Shown here piece by piece: positions 34,066 to 46,700 of a stretch of 64,000 bases of DNA. The translations under genes were made by a program, and so were the position numbers. The notes beneath the pieces are model-generated. The model ran no database searches. It worked only from the letters and a program-made list of their open reading frames with translations, and had not been told where the DNA came from. The stretch's first letter is position 1, and the number at the start of each line of letters is the position of its first letter. The stretch is from Ophiobolus disseminans (lineage: Eukaryota; Ascomycota; Dothideomycetes; Pleosporales; Phaeosphaeriaceae): assembly GCA_010093685.1 (NCBI GenBank), contig MU006231.1, positions 358,428-422,427 on the forward strand. Reading direction: 5' to 3'.

Positions 34066-37000
34066 ATGACTCAGGAGAGAGACCTTCCTGAGCTCGTCAG
34101 AGATGCGAGGCTGGAAGCAGCAATACACGAACATGTGACCAGCCACGGTAGACGCGGTACCTCGGGATATGAAGAATGGAACCGTGTGAAGGATCTGGGT
34201 CAAGGGGGCTGTGGCATCGTCTATCTGGAGCGCAAAGTTAAAGGCTCTGGCGCCATCGAATTACGCGCAGTCAAGAAGATCAACATTGGTACTGGCTTCG
34301 ACCTGACACATTCCGAGTGCAAGCGCTATGTACGCGAACTTGAGGCATTGGCCAAGTTCTCACAGCCAAGGGTCTGCCCTCACGTTCCCATGCCAAGTGG
34401 AATACTGATAGGTCTTGCAGTATGCAGAATTCTTCGTCACATTGCACGGCTGGTACACCGACCCGGAATGTCTATATATGCCAATGGAGTACTGCGAGCA
34501 CTTAGATCTCGGTACATACCTCAGGAGGCACAAGTCGTTACCGGAAGATCAGGTCCATGATATTGGTTATCAACTTCTGCAAGGGTTGTCCCGGATGCAC
34601 GACAACGGTTTTGCGCATCGCGATCTTAAGCCAGCGGTAAGCCAGCTGAGTTAAATCCATTTTTTTGGTGCGCTGACATGTTTCTTACAGAACGTTTTGA
34701 TCAAGAGAAAGCCACCAGAAGCTTGGTGGGTCAAGTTATGCGATCTGGGTTTGAGTAGGCGCAGCAGCGACGCGTCCGGATCAACAACAGTACGCTTCAC
34801 TCCCGACTTTATGGCTCCTGAGTTGATTGCGTACTTTCACACTGGCAACTCAAGCTCTATCGACCCTTTTTGTGCCGATATGTGGTGTCTCGGGGAGACG
34901 GTCGCGCGAGCCTTGACTGGATATGCTACGTTTGCGCGGAATGAACTTTTGCAGTATCAACAGGGCAAGATACCCTTGCCAAGCGGACGTCTCCAAGTAG
35001 CAGGGGCTAGTGAGAAAGCTATAGACTTCGTCTGCTCGCTCATGCAGGTTGATCCTATCTTAAGGATGACCACGACAAGTGCAGCTCGGCATCCATGGTT
35101 GCGACCTGTTTCCATGAGCTTCTCTGATTATGGAGGGACAGAGGAACGAGTCTTGCCTACTCAAAATTACGATCGCCAGCTCGGAAGTGTACTGCCTGTC
35201 GAAGAGGCGACGCAAGCCTCAGGGCACTGGACTACAACTATGTCAATACGTCCTCAGGACACGCAGTCTCCAAGCGGTTCAGGTCAGAACCCACCTCATA
35301 ATCGGAAAAACTCGGATGATTTACAGCAGCCAACGATTCTACAATATGATCCTGGCTTGACACGAGTGCAGAATAAAAATTCATATGCCGAAGAGAATGC
35401 GCAAAGTACTGTTAGCGAGGAGTCTATGGGGGAAATGAGTGAGCTGCCGTCACTACATGGAGCCGCTAGGAACAAAAAACTGCCAGATCCTGGGGAGAAC
35501 ACCGCAACGATACTGGACGAAATTCATCGTATGAGATCCCGCTTACCGTCTGATGCTCAAACAGGTCGAAACTCTATCGTGGAAAGATTCCTGGCCGATG
35601 CTACAAGTTATGCGGTCACACCTTCCAGTGAAGAAAGCGATCCATCGCAGAAGTCAGCAATTGCAGGGCCTCATCCTTCTCCAAAAGCAGATGATTACGA
35701 AGCGCGACTAAAGAAGTTCTGTGAATCTTGTGACCTACTGAAGGCGCCTGTTTGGAATTGCAGATGGTGCGATATGGACTTTTGTGACCCATGCTGGTAC
35801 TTGCAAGGACCCCACAAGCCCGGTCGCACAGGACCGGATGGGTATCCTCATGAGAAAGCCGACCCTATCATTGTTGCGAGGTTCAAAAGTATATTGACGC
35901 CTACAAAAGACCAGACCGAGCAACAAGGGCTTTGTCTCGAAGATGACAATGCGCTATGGTTTGGCGTAGCGAGGGACGCGCTAAACTCGACAGTCTTTAC
36001 GGGCTACGAACGATATTCAGCGTTAATGAACGAGTGTAACACCGGAGAACACGTATCTCGCTGTCCTCAACTTGTATCTTTCATCGGGCAGATAGGAACC
36101 GGAAAAAGCACTCTCATTAAGATGCTCATTGACCAGCAGGAGATGCAATATCACCCTGACAAAAGGGAGTTCTTGTCTCCTGTTGTTGTATCATCAAGGG
36201 ACGAAAGATCACCAACCTCTAGTGGAGTTCGTTTATACAGCGATCCTGCCACCTGCCAAGGGGAATTTCCAAGGCTTTATGCGGATTGCGAGGGCCCCGA
36301 GGAGGGCTACCATCTTCCCGCGATCTTCCATACCGGCGACATTCCGATGCAAACAAAGGAGACAGTAAACCTGACAACCGAAGAGCAAACCCGTGCAGAG
36401 ACTTCTAAAGAACGCCAAACAAGGCGACGTAAATTCGAACGGGCGGGCCTATCTGAGGAAAAAAAGCGCCAGTACGCAGTTACGGAGCTCTATCCGCGCA
36501 TTCTTTACGCTTTCTCTGATGTAGTTGTTTTTGTGCTGCGTGACTCGAAGTAGGCATAAGACGATACCCCTAAGCAAGACAGGAAGCTAATTGTGCCTAG
36601 AACGATCGAAGCCTCGGCGCTTTCGTTGCTCATAGCATATGCATCCTCGTCGCTAGAGACGTCGCTCAATCAGCCAATTTTACCTCATGCCGTTATTGCA
36701 GTCAATGCTGTAGAGGTTAATATTAATCAAGAGGATTGGGACCCACTACATACTACAAAATCATTCATGTCGCATACCGCTGCAGCCATGCTGTTGGAGA
36801 CCCCAGCGTATCGCAGACTAGCGGAGGCCTGGAGAAAAAGAGGCCGGAGAATCGCTACCATACAAGATCTTCTTGTGCTCTACTACTCATCCATAACCGT
36901 TGTACGGATTCCAATCAAAGGTCGATATATGTTGATTGACGAACAGGTCAAGAGATTGTACGGCCTGCTTACTACGCGGTTGAACCACTCCCTCGCAGTC

Positions 37001-39729
37001 AAACGTAGGTCTCGAATGCTCGCCAATTCCGAAGAATTCGACCTCTCCATCCAGTCTGCTTTCAATCACTTCTCACGAGACCTCCATATCCCCTTCAATT
37101 TCTTGAACAGTACTTACGGAGTAAACACAAAATCACTCAATTTTGGAGCGAATATCCTCAAACTTGCAGTAATGATGAAGTCTTCTACATACACCGAGCC
37201 TCGCAGTCTATTCACGGAATTAAGCTTCATGGTGGCTTCATGTATCGTGCTCGATAGTATACGGCAAGGCTTCAAAGGTACGTGTTTGACAGCAAAGCCA
37301 TTTTCGATGCACCAAGTAGACTGCTAAGTCGAAGTTCTAGGATCCTTCAAATGGATACTCGGGGAAGCCTATTTGAACCACTGCGACCACGCCCTTGACC
37401 AATTCTGCGCAGCTTTCTGGCCCTGTTCCTTCGTCAATAGACGCGGCCGTTGTGTCAACATGACCGAACGGCACAACAAGGGTCACCAAAATGCAAGAGG
37501 GGAAATCATTGGCGTAGGCCAGTATCAGTCCGATTTCACCTGGGATAGTTTCGCGGAGCAATGGCATGACTTGCTTCGGAAACATACTTCTAGGATTGTG
37601 GCCTTAGTTCATGCCGAGATGGCCAGTTCCTCGACGATGACCGAACTCGCCGCCGTAATCGCAGTTCATGCCATCAATATAAATACCTTCTTTGGTCGTA
37701 TAGGCGGTGCAACTAAATACGTCAGCCATTCTGCTTGTTTTTGCTGCCTGAGAGGCATAGCGGAACATCCACTACCGTGCGGACATATTCTTTGCACGGC
37801 TTGTGTAAAAGGATTCGGAAAGGCACACACTCGCCTTCCCGGCTCGGTCACTACAACGTCGTGTCCGCTGCATAGTCAAGGTGCTGTGTTTGGACCCCTC
37901 TGGGAGATCCATATCAAGCCTGCCCTTGCTGGTGTTCGGGTTTTGTCATTAGATGGGTAGGATTGTCCGTAGATTTTCAGAACTATGCTCACAACAACAG
38001 CGGTGGAATACGAGGCATTGTCGTCCTGGAGGTATTGAAAAGTATCGAGGAAGAACTAGGAGGCCGCATACCTGTCATGAACTTCTTCGATCTCGTTGTA
38101 GGCACAAGGTTAGCAATACGACCTTCCACTTGCTTCTCGAGGTTAATCTTATTCTGATACAGCATTGGCGGGATATTGGCTCTAGGACTTGGTGTCAAAG
38201 AGTGGTCCATTCAGCAATCTATCGAGCTGTTCCCGAAGCTGATCGACAAGATTTTTACAAGCAAAGTGCTTGGCGGTACAAGGTTCGGAACTTCGAAGTA
38301 CAGCACCCATCATGTCGAGGACGCACTGAAAGAATGCTTCAAGGATGACCTCATTTTTGGTGGGTTTCCGGAGGTACCGTCAGCCTATACGCGGAAGGTT
38401 GCCGTCACTGCTACTACGGAATCTGGCGAGCACGGCGTCATAATCACAAACTATAACCGAGCAAGCGATGAGCAAGGTAAGTCAGCTCATTTCTGTTCGA
38501 GCACTAGCTTACGTCGGTTCAGTCCCTTATCAATTGATCCGATCTGAACATCCTGCCGACGAGTTCTGCCTGTGGGAGGCGTAAGTACTCCAATACGATA
38601 TCACAAGACATAAAACAATCTGACGGGTTCATAGAGCAAGAGCCACATCCGCAGCTCCCATATACTTCAAACCATTTGCACATACCCGTACTGGGAAAAG
38701 CTTCCTTGATGGCGGCATCTATCACAACAATCCGGTGCGATTAGCTAATCGCGAGAGCCAAACCATCTGGTCAGATGTCGGGGACCATCATCCCGACTTG
38801 TTGCTATCACTTGGGACCGGCCGCGATGACGAAGATGACCCCTTTTCCAAGAACTGGCCCCAGCATTCTCAGGCCCATCTGAAAAGTGTGCTTGATGCAG
38901 AGCAAACGTGGAGAGACTTTCGAATGGACGTGATCGGATCATCTTCGTTCATTCATGCGAGGAGATATGTGCGGATCAATCCAAAGATAACCATACGACG
39001 ACCAAAATTGGACGAAAAGGCCAAAGTCTTCGAGCTCCAGGAGAACATCAGAGCCCAAATGGATCGTCAGCTTCATCGCGTAAAGATTGGGACAGTCGCA
39101 CATCAACTAGTTGCAAGCTCCTTCTATTTCGAATTGTTTGGCCTAATCAGGACTTACGCTGAAGATCCGAGAACAGTCATCACAGGTAAGGCTTCCATGG
39201 CTTTAATGTCGTGCACCCGAAAGCTAGTACTGCAGTAGCCACTCTAGTTATGTAGTGATTACTTGCACGTCTCTCTCCAAGCACGTCAACTTCACCAACG
39301 CGACAAATTCCGGTAAAAAGTACACACTAACATTGTATAGGAACTATTGCATGCCGATTCGCTGCTGGGTCTGATGACATTCGCAATCTGGGCCGATACG
39401 TGCGAAAGCAACACGCGCAATCATTCCAACAGTTTTTCAACATACAGGAGCTCGACTGCGAAAAGTCCAAAGTGATACAGATACCACTGACGGCTGATAT
39501 TCTTAGCAACATGATCGACTTTGGGATCTTCGACATGGGCATGATCGAAATACCGGTAACTCAAGCGACATCGGTCGTCTCGATCGATTTATTCATGTCT
39601 GACGACCACTGGATATCACAACTGCGCTCTGGACTCCCGATCAGCGGCTTTCCTCGGAGCTTCCTGGGTGCGAAGGAATCGGATCGACGGGGTAAGATGC
39701 CGGGTATCAAGACGGGGTACATGAAGTGA
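34066..39729 (+). CDS. Kinase - zinc finger - GTPase - RING - patatin multidomain protein
   Basis: Ten exons (34066-34371, 34421-34636, 34691-36549, 36601-37277, 37341-37956, 38001-38108, 38163-38476, 38523-38580, 38635-39185, 39341-39729) sum to 5,094 nt, 1,697 residues. In order: Ser/Thr kinase with Gly loop GQGGCG (44-50), HRDLKPAN (about 168), DLG in place of DFG (about 192) and APE; a Ser/Gln-rich linker; a Cys-rich finger CESCDLL..CRWCDMDFCDPC (about 517); a P-loop GTPase-like domain with GQIGTGKST (about 640) and DCEG (about 706); a RING-like finger CFCC..PCGHILCTAC (about 1150); and a patatin phospholipase with DGGGIRG (about 1224), nucleophile Ser in GTSIG (about 1261) and DGG (about 1410). 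The kinase, finger and P-loop share one uninterrupted exon, so the fusion of at least those three is direct. A plausible role is signal-activated lipase in immunity or cell death (inference). Confidence 0.85.
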
Positions 39730-40125
39730 ACGAATAGTTACGCGGAAGTCGCACAGCAAATCAGAATGATATGAAAATTTTCCAAAGAGCTCACAAGTTA
39801 TCTGCACCTCTACAATGTCGACGATTAAGGCAAGCGAGAGGGTTAAGTTTATATCGCTTATGACTAAGAAGCCAACCCATTGATGTGAACATTCTGGACA
39901 GTAATGATCCAAAACAAGTCAGGTACATGCTACACATGGCATCAAGGTCATCAGAAATGTTCGGTCAAAAAATCATGTGTATTCATAATAACACCACCAG
40001 CGAAAAACACAGGGTATACCCAAATCCCAAATCCTAAATTCTAACCCCGAATCAATCTAAACTCCATCCCCCATCCCATTCCACCATCCTATCGTACACT
40101 CCCTCCCCCTCCTATTCCCAACACT
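39730..40125. terminator. Convergent 3' regions
   Basis: 396 bases between the patatin-fusion stop and the stop of the small Gly-rich gene on the opposite strand. Nothing else seen. Confidence 0.4.
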
Positions 40126-40359
40126 CTAACACCCACCCCCACCTCCTCCCCCATCACCACCACCACCACCTCCTCCTCCTCCATCTCCGCCTCCACCTCC
40201 ACTATCCCCTCCGCCTAACCCAAAGAAACCTCCTGCATGTACATGCCCTGCCCCGCCACCGTGGTAGCCTCCATGTCCGCCCCCGTGTTTATGCTTATGT
40301 GTTTGGCGCATGGCCGGGTAGGCGTCGTTGCGGTAGGGTTTGGAGGAGTGGCAACCCAT
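40126..40359 (-). CDS. Small Gly/His-rich protein with MGC acylation-type N-terminus
   Basis: 77 residues. It starts MGCHSSKPYRND: Gly2, Cys3 and Ser6 fit the N-myristoylation plus palmitoylation pattern. A His/Lys patch (RQTHKHKHGGGHGGYHGGG) leads into an almost pure Gly/Asp tail ending in Cys. The tail is low complexity and the Gly codons run GGT/GGA/GGC, so some length may be polymorphic. If real, it is probably a membrane-anchored small protein; function unknown. Confidence 0.55.
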   Translation of the reverse strand: MGCHSSKPYRNDAYPAMRQTHKHKHGGGHGGYHGGGAGHVHAGGFFGLGGGDSGGGGGDGGGGGGGGGDGGGGGGGC

Positions 40360-41550
40360 GTTGATGAATGTGGGAGGGTGTGGGTGTTGATATGTGCGTT
40401 AAAGGTTGAATTTGGGAGTTGTGTGTGTTGTGGTGTATGTATGTGTGGTGTGTTATTCCCGAGGGTCGACGTGACTATTTAGGAATTGAGAATCGATGAT
40501 TGAAGTATGTATGATCGTAGCAGTGGAGTCGTAAACGTTGCGATTCGATTCGCTATTGTGCGGCTCGTAGCTTAGAATTGTACTGCTTGAGAAATACAAA
40601 GTAGTGAATGTCGAATAATGCCTTCCTCACCGGGACCCAGCATACTTATATACCCTCCTTCCCTCCCTCCATCTCACCCACTGCCTCTTTCCAATCTGCC
40701 TTATCCTCTCACCAACCATCATCAGGCCTCCCGCACAGCCAAATCTCAACGTCACACCCCTCGCGCCATACCCACCAAACCGGTCATCCTCCCACCCACC
40801 CGTTCGCAACATGATTCGCCCACGCGTACAACAAAGCACGATCGGTGTCCCAACTAGGAAAGAATAGTGCGCATGCATCGGATCGGCGAAAGGCTTAGAT
40901 GTGAAATGTTGCGCCACCGGGCCGTGGAGTGGGGCTGTGCTTGAGAGGTCACGTGTGGCGGTTTAGTGTGGAGCTGCTGAATTGGGTAATGGTAGAGCGT
41001 GTGAGGCTGTTTTTGAAGCTTGAGTATCGGGAAGTTTTAGTGTAGACTAGGGATGAGGTGGTATCACGTGGAAGTATTGTGTGTGGAATACTGGCGCTGT
41101 GTGGAGGCTTAGTATTTCGGGCAGTTGATAATGTATTAGATGGGTATAGCAGGGTGCTTGAGATAACATTTTTTTTCTTCAAATACATTTCCAATTAGCA
41201 TCTATGGCGCCGTTTGAACTTCACCCCCACAAAGAAATCGCAAGTAAAAAATATGGCTGGATACAAGAACCGACATATTCAATGTCGTCAGCGCCATCTA
41301 AAAACACCGTACCGGATACCCTTACATCCAGAGATCCCCAAGAAAATCGTCTCCAATCCGCACCACATGTCTATCGTCAAAGTAGAAAAAAGCGTGTTCC
41401 CAATGTTTTTTTGTGGAAACCCGTGATCCGTGGGACGTTGCATATTCAAACACTCGGTAGATCCCACCCAAAGAAAATAGAGCCCCCAAGCTCCGCCCAA
41501 TGCATCATCGTACAACAAGAGAATTCCGAACGCTTGTAACACGCGCTATC
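40360..41550. other. Intergenic
   Basis: 1.2 kb holding the upstream region of the Gly-rich gene and the 3' region of the SLC35-type gene. Short ORFs on both strands lack motifs. Confidence 0.5.
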
Positions 41551-42678
41551 TTACTTGCCGCCCTGCTTCTTGGCCTTGAGCGCAAGGTGCGAGTACACCC
41601 ACCCGCCGCCCAGCGCGAGCATGACACCGAACCACTCCCGCGGGCTCAGAATCTTACCCTCGCGGTACCACCCGATGCTCAGGATGAGAATCGTCTTGAG
41701 ATGGCTGACGATGTTGAATGTAAGTGCGCTCGTTCGGCCGATGATCAGGAACTGCGACAAGTTGTACATGGACGCCATGACGCCTGACGCGCATGCGCAC
41801 CAGAGGACCTCGGACGGAATGGCGCGGAAGTCGGGGATCGTGTCGAAGAAGGGGACGAACGGGATCAGAAGGCAGACGGAGATGGGAGCTTGGTTGAGCA
41901 GGAGCTGGGGCGGGGAAACCGCAAAGTCCTCGATCTTCTTGCCGATCCAGATCTGGTACAGCGCCGTGGAGCAGAAGGCCAGCGTTGCGACAATCACGCC
42001 GAACAAGGCAGTCTTGGCGGCCTCATTCATTGTGAAGCCCACGCCGATGCACGTCGCCAGGATCGAGGCGAGCATGTAGCGCGTGACCTGTTTGCGGAAG
42101 AGGACGTAGTTGATGAGGACGACGGTCGGGGTGGTCATGATCTTGGACAGCTGGTAGAAGCCGATGTCGTTGAAGGTCAGGGACAGGTTCCCGAGTACGA
42201 CGTAGCCGGCGAAGAAGCCGCAGACGGGCAGCATGTGCAGCGGGTTCAGGCGGACGGCCTTGAAGGCGCGGAAGGGGCCGAGCGTCGAGATGAAGAGGAC
42301 GAGTCCTGTCGCTGTGAAGTGCCACATGACGACCATGAGCTGGCACTTCTTGACCTGCTTATCGCTGAAGACGCTGTGCTACTGTTAGCTCTGTCGCGCC
42401 AAGAATCGTATTGTGAGGCATACCGTTTACTCAGGAAGATAAGGCCGAGGGTCGAGAGCGTGTTGAGCGCGATCCAAAAGCATGTTATCAGCTTGTCCTT
42501 GAGCGTCAGCGGCGCGGCCTCGGGCACAGGTTTCTCGATGTAGGGCAGCTCCTCGAGCTCGTGCGATTCTCGGGGGTCCATGTTGTCGACGAGGCCGTCG
42601 GTTGAGGGGCGTTTCTCCACTGGTCATCGTGTCAGTAATCGGCGTTTGGTGTCATTCAATGTGTCGTGTCTTACCCAT
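41551..42678 (-). CDS. SLC35/TPT-family nucleotide-sugar or triose-phosphate transporter
   Basis: Minus-strand exons 42678-42675, 42619-42424 and 42373-41551 give 340 residues. The first coding exon is just ATGG; it joins TGGAG to read MVEKRPSTDG. An acidic cytosolic N-terminus precedes about ten hydrophobic spans. Family phrases are NTLSTLGLIFLSKRVFSD, KKCQLMVVMWHF, FYQLSKIMTTPTVVLINYV, TALYQIWIGKKI, SALTFNIVSHLKTILILS and GGGWVYSHL. This resembles the SLC35E3 group; the substrate cannot be told from sequence. Without the 4-nt exon there is no in-frame ATG before MDPRESHELEE, so an alternative shorter start at that Met is possible. Confidence 0.87.
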
Positions 42679-43709
42679 GGTTGTGGTGTGCGTTTGTAGC
42701 GAGCGAGTGTGGGCGGAAAGGTCGGACTATGCGATCATGCCAGAGGGGTGCAGAGCGAGGATAAGGAGCGAGACGCGGACGTGGTGGTGGTACACGACAG
42801 GGCGAGGTCAGCGCGACGCGGGAAGGGTGCAACTCGACGAACAAAGCGCCTGATAAGCCAAAAGCCAACTGGAGAGGAGACGTGAAAAGGGCACCGCAGG
42901 GGGGAGGAGTGAACAGAGGCACGCCTCGCGTGTGGCGCCAAGAGGGTTGAGAAGGGGTGTCAGCAGCCAGCCCACATGGGGTAGGGTTGAGGCGGAGCTG
43001 AGGGTCCAATCGCACATGTGGTAGCGCCACGCTGCCGGGTGTTAATTTTAGGCCCGGCCTCAGATCTCCGAACCGGTGCACGAACACCCAGCAGCATTGA
43101 AGATATTGTCTCGCATCGGGAACATTGTGCTATAACTCGTATCTACACTTGCGCATACTAGAGGGAAGAAACGGTTCATCCCCGTCAGCGACGCGGTTGT
43201 CGAGAGAAACAGCCGCCCTTAATTCAACGTATCCGGGCCCCGAAGGATTCGTTTCCATGGAACCATTCCCACACTCAGCATGCATTACGGAAGTACACCC
43301 ATCATTCGACCTTCCCGTAGCGGAAACCCATCCTCAACATTCTTCTGGCTCCCGGCATCGTTTGCCCATCACAACGTTCGACATGTATTCCATTACACCG
43401 GCCAACGTCGACATGCACCACCCTGGTACCACTCAACCTCACAATCTGCATGAATGTTCAAAATGACTTATAATATGACTCTCCAAATTTTTAAAACTCC
43501 TTCATCTATGCAAATACCACACTAGACCAACAATTAGCGATCCCACGTGTTACAGCGACCGAGCGCGCCAGTGCAAGAAACCCTAGCGCGAGAAACAGTG
43601 AATGACAGTAGTAGTGTACAGATGCAGCCCCAGCGAAACCCTCCGATATGCCAAAGTGTAAAAATGTAAGAAATGGTGTGTTGGTACAAGGCAGGCCTGG
43701 TGAAGTGAG
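42679..43709. other. Intergenic between transporter and INO80
   Basis: About 1.0 kb. A 113-codon plus-strand ORF (43125-43466) has no motif support. The region includes the transporter promoter and the INO80 3' end. Confidence 0.5.
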
Positions 43710-46700
43710 TTACACTTCGCCATCAGCAACGGCCAGACGCTGCTTTGCAGTCTTCGCCTTCTTGCTAAGCCCGCTCTTTTTCTTCTTGCCGCCTGCCGCA
43801 CCGGGTGGGCCTTCGGCGTTGGGCATGGGTGTAGTTGCGCCACTAGCTTTGGCGCTCTCGTCGAAGTGTCCTTCGCCTGTATTATCGTCAGTGACTGTCA
43901 TCCACGACATCAAATGGTCAGAACTCACCCTCATGGTACATGTCGTCTAGGTTGACATCGGCACGCTGCTTCTTCTTGCTGCGCTTTTTGCCCGGCGGAG
44001 CGTTCTTCTCCGCCTCAGCGAGCTCAGCTTCCTTCCTCTCAATCTCAGCAGCTTGCTCATCGTCTACGAGCCACATGGCCATGTCCTTGGTGCGGTTCTC
44101 GCGAGACCGAGTGTTGAAGTCGACTTGGGCGCCAGCGCCACCAGAGATGACGACACGCTGCACTTCCTCCTTCTGCAGTGCACGCTTACGGATTCGCTCT
44201 TCAATGGTGCCCCGAGTGATGAGGCGGTACACGGTGACCTGTCGAGTCTGACCAAGACGATGAGCACGATCCATGGCTTGAGAATCGATGGTTGGATTCC
44301 AATCAGAATCGTAGAAAATGACAGTATCGGCTGCCGTCAAGTTGATACCAAGACCACCAGCACGAGTCGACAGGAGGAACACAAAAATTGTGTTATCGCT
44401 TTGGAAGTCAGCAACGGTGTCTCGACGGTCTTCGAGTTTGGTAGAACCATCCAGACGGCAGTACTTGTAGTTGCGGTACGTCAAGTACTCCTCCATGAGA
44501 TCGATCATCCTCGTCATCTGGAAGTAGAGCAATACACGATGGTCGTTCGCCTTTAGGTCCTTGAGCAGAGCGTCGAGGCGGGCAAGCTTGCCGGAATCTG
44601 TGACAAAGCGCGACATGGACGGAGCCTCGATGTGTGTGAAACGCGTCCTCTCGTTGGTCGGAAGAGGAAGCTTGTTACGGACAGCAAGAGCGGTGCTCTC
44701 TGACTTGGTCTCTAGCAACACCTGCTCTGTCTTATCTGAAACACCATACAAAACGTTGCGAACTGTGGGATTGAAGAAGTCTCGCTGCTTCTCTGCGATG
44801 ACGCCTTGACTGGCGCAATAGAGCTCGATTGGCGGGGCAGCTGCTCGAGGCTTGGCACAAGGCTCAATAACGTTCAGACCGGTCTCCTCGAATGCAATTT
44901 GGGAGACGTTGAGAAGGTTGTGCATGTGGCCTTCGCTGGTGATGTCGGTGAGCACAGCGCGGTCCTTGCGGTTGACGATGTTCAACATCGAGTGCTTGGG
45001 CTCGAATTTCTCATTCTCATCATCGTAAAAGGCCTCGTACTTGGCGACATTGTTGGGCTTGTTGCCGGCGTCCATCGCTCGCTGGAACAGATCGGCCTTA
45101 GCAATCTTCGAAGCCTCCGTTGCGGAGACGTCGCAGAATCGAAGCCAGGAGAAGCCACCAGCCTCACGGATAGACCGCTCCATGTTGTCGGGATCCCAGA
45201 TGTTCATGAGGTTGTACAGATAGTGACCCCTGAATCCAGCCTGTTGGTTCTCCGGTCCAGCAATGTCAAGTCGACCGCCGTTACGGCCAATCAGCCGTGG
45301 CAGCGAGTATTCGATAAAATTGCGGGTAGTGTATCCGACCCTCACGTTCTGGCCTTCGCGTAGGAACGAAGGCGTTTCGGCGAAGGAGGCGAAGGTAAAT
45401 GGTGACCAGGTATCGGCGCGCTCGAACAGGTCAGGATGGTTACAGACCTTTCGGAACTGCATAACGAGGTTCATGAGGGTGGCACTGTCCTGATCGTCAC
45501 CAACAGCCTTCTCGATCAAGTCCATGATGCTAATCTTGTTACGGAGGTTGGCATAGTAGGCGCGCTGTCGGTAGGTGAGGTCGCAGTAGACGTCCAGCTC
45601 AATCTTGTCTCCCAACTCTTTCTGCACATGCTTCTTGACACGGCGCAACATGAAAGGCTTAAGGATCATGTGCAGACGCCTTAGCTGATCTTCATTCAGC
45701 TTGGTGTTGCTCTGAGCGTGACTCTCAATGTCCTTGGAGAACCACTCGCTGAACTCGTCGTGAGAATCGAATAGACTCGGCATGATGAAATGGAGGAGGG
45801 CCCACAGTTCCTGCATGTTGTTCTGGATGGGCGTACCCGTCAACAACAGCCGGTTACGAGAATGGAAGTTCAGCAAGCTCTTCCATCGAGAGCTGCCAGA
45901 TGACTTGATGGCCTGCGCTTCATCGAGGATCATATACTGCCAGCGCATCTTCTGGAAGTACTGGGCATCCTGGACGACAAGCTGGTACGAGGAGACGACG
46001 ACATGGAACGGCGAGTCCCGGGTATAAGTGACGTGCTTCCGGTCCCAGAGCTTGCGCAAGACTTTTCGGTCCTTCGCAGTACCCCAGTACGGAATGACGT
46101 TGAGGTCTGGCACGAAACGCGCTATTTCTTGTTGCCAGTTGTGCAGTGTCGACGCCGGTGCAATGACGAGGAAAGGTCCCCAGATGTTGTATCGTTCAGC
46201 GAGATACGCCATAACCGAAATGGACTGAACAGTCTTGCCGAGACCCATCTCGTCTGCAAGAATACCGTTGATACCTTGCTCGTACAAGTTCACCAGCCAG
46301 TTGAGACCCTTCAGCTGGTATTCTTTCAGTGTGCAATTGAGCAGCTTAGGCTGTGGAATCCAGTCTTCCTTATTCTGGAGACCAGAAGGATTCTGGAAGT
46401 TCAACTCGCCATCCTCTTCACTGTTGTTGAAGGCCCGGGCGCGGTCCTGTGCCTGTTGGATGGCATGCTGTGCGTTGGCCTTGGCAGCGGCGTTGAGCGC
46501 AGTCTCATCGTCGTTATCGAAGTCAAGATCGTTAAAATCAGTTACGCCCTGAGCGGGTGCCGAGTCCAAATCATCAACGTCAATGCCAGGTCTACCGGCT
46601 TCAGTGGGCGCACTCGCGGCGGTCTCGGCGTCGTCTGTGGACCGCTCGATTTCGGATGTCCTTGCCTTCTTGCCGATGAAATGAGAGTAGAGTTCGGTTT

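Noticed and set aside
36550..36600. Stop at 36553 as the true end of the kinase/P-loop gene
   Set aside because: A GTAGGC...CCTAG intron restores the GTPase domain across the gap in the same frame (RDSK-TIEASAL), and the total of all exons is divisible by three.
43125..43466. 113-codon ORF between the transporter and INO80
   Set aside because: Composition and length fit chance; no splice or domain support.
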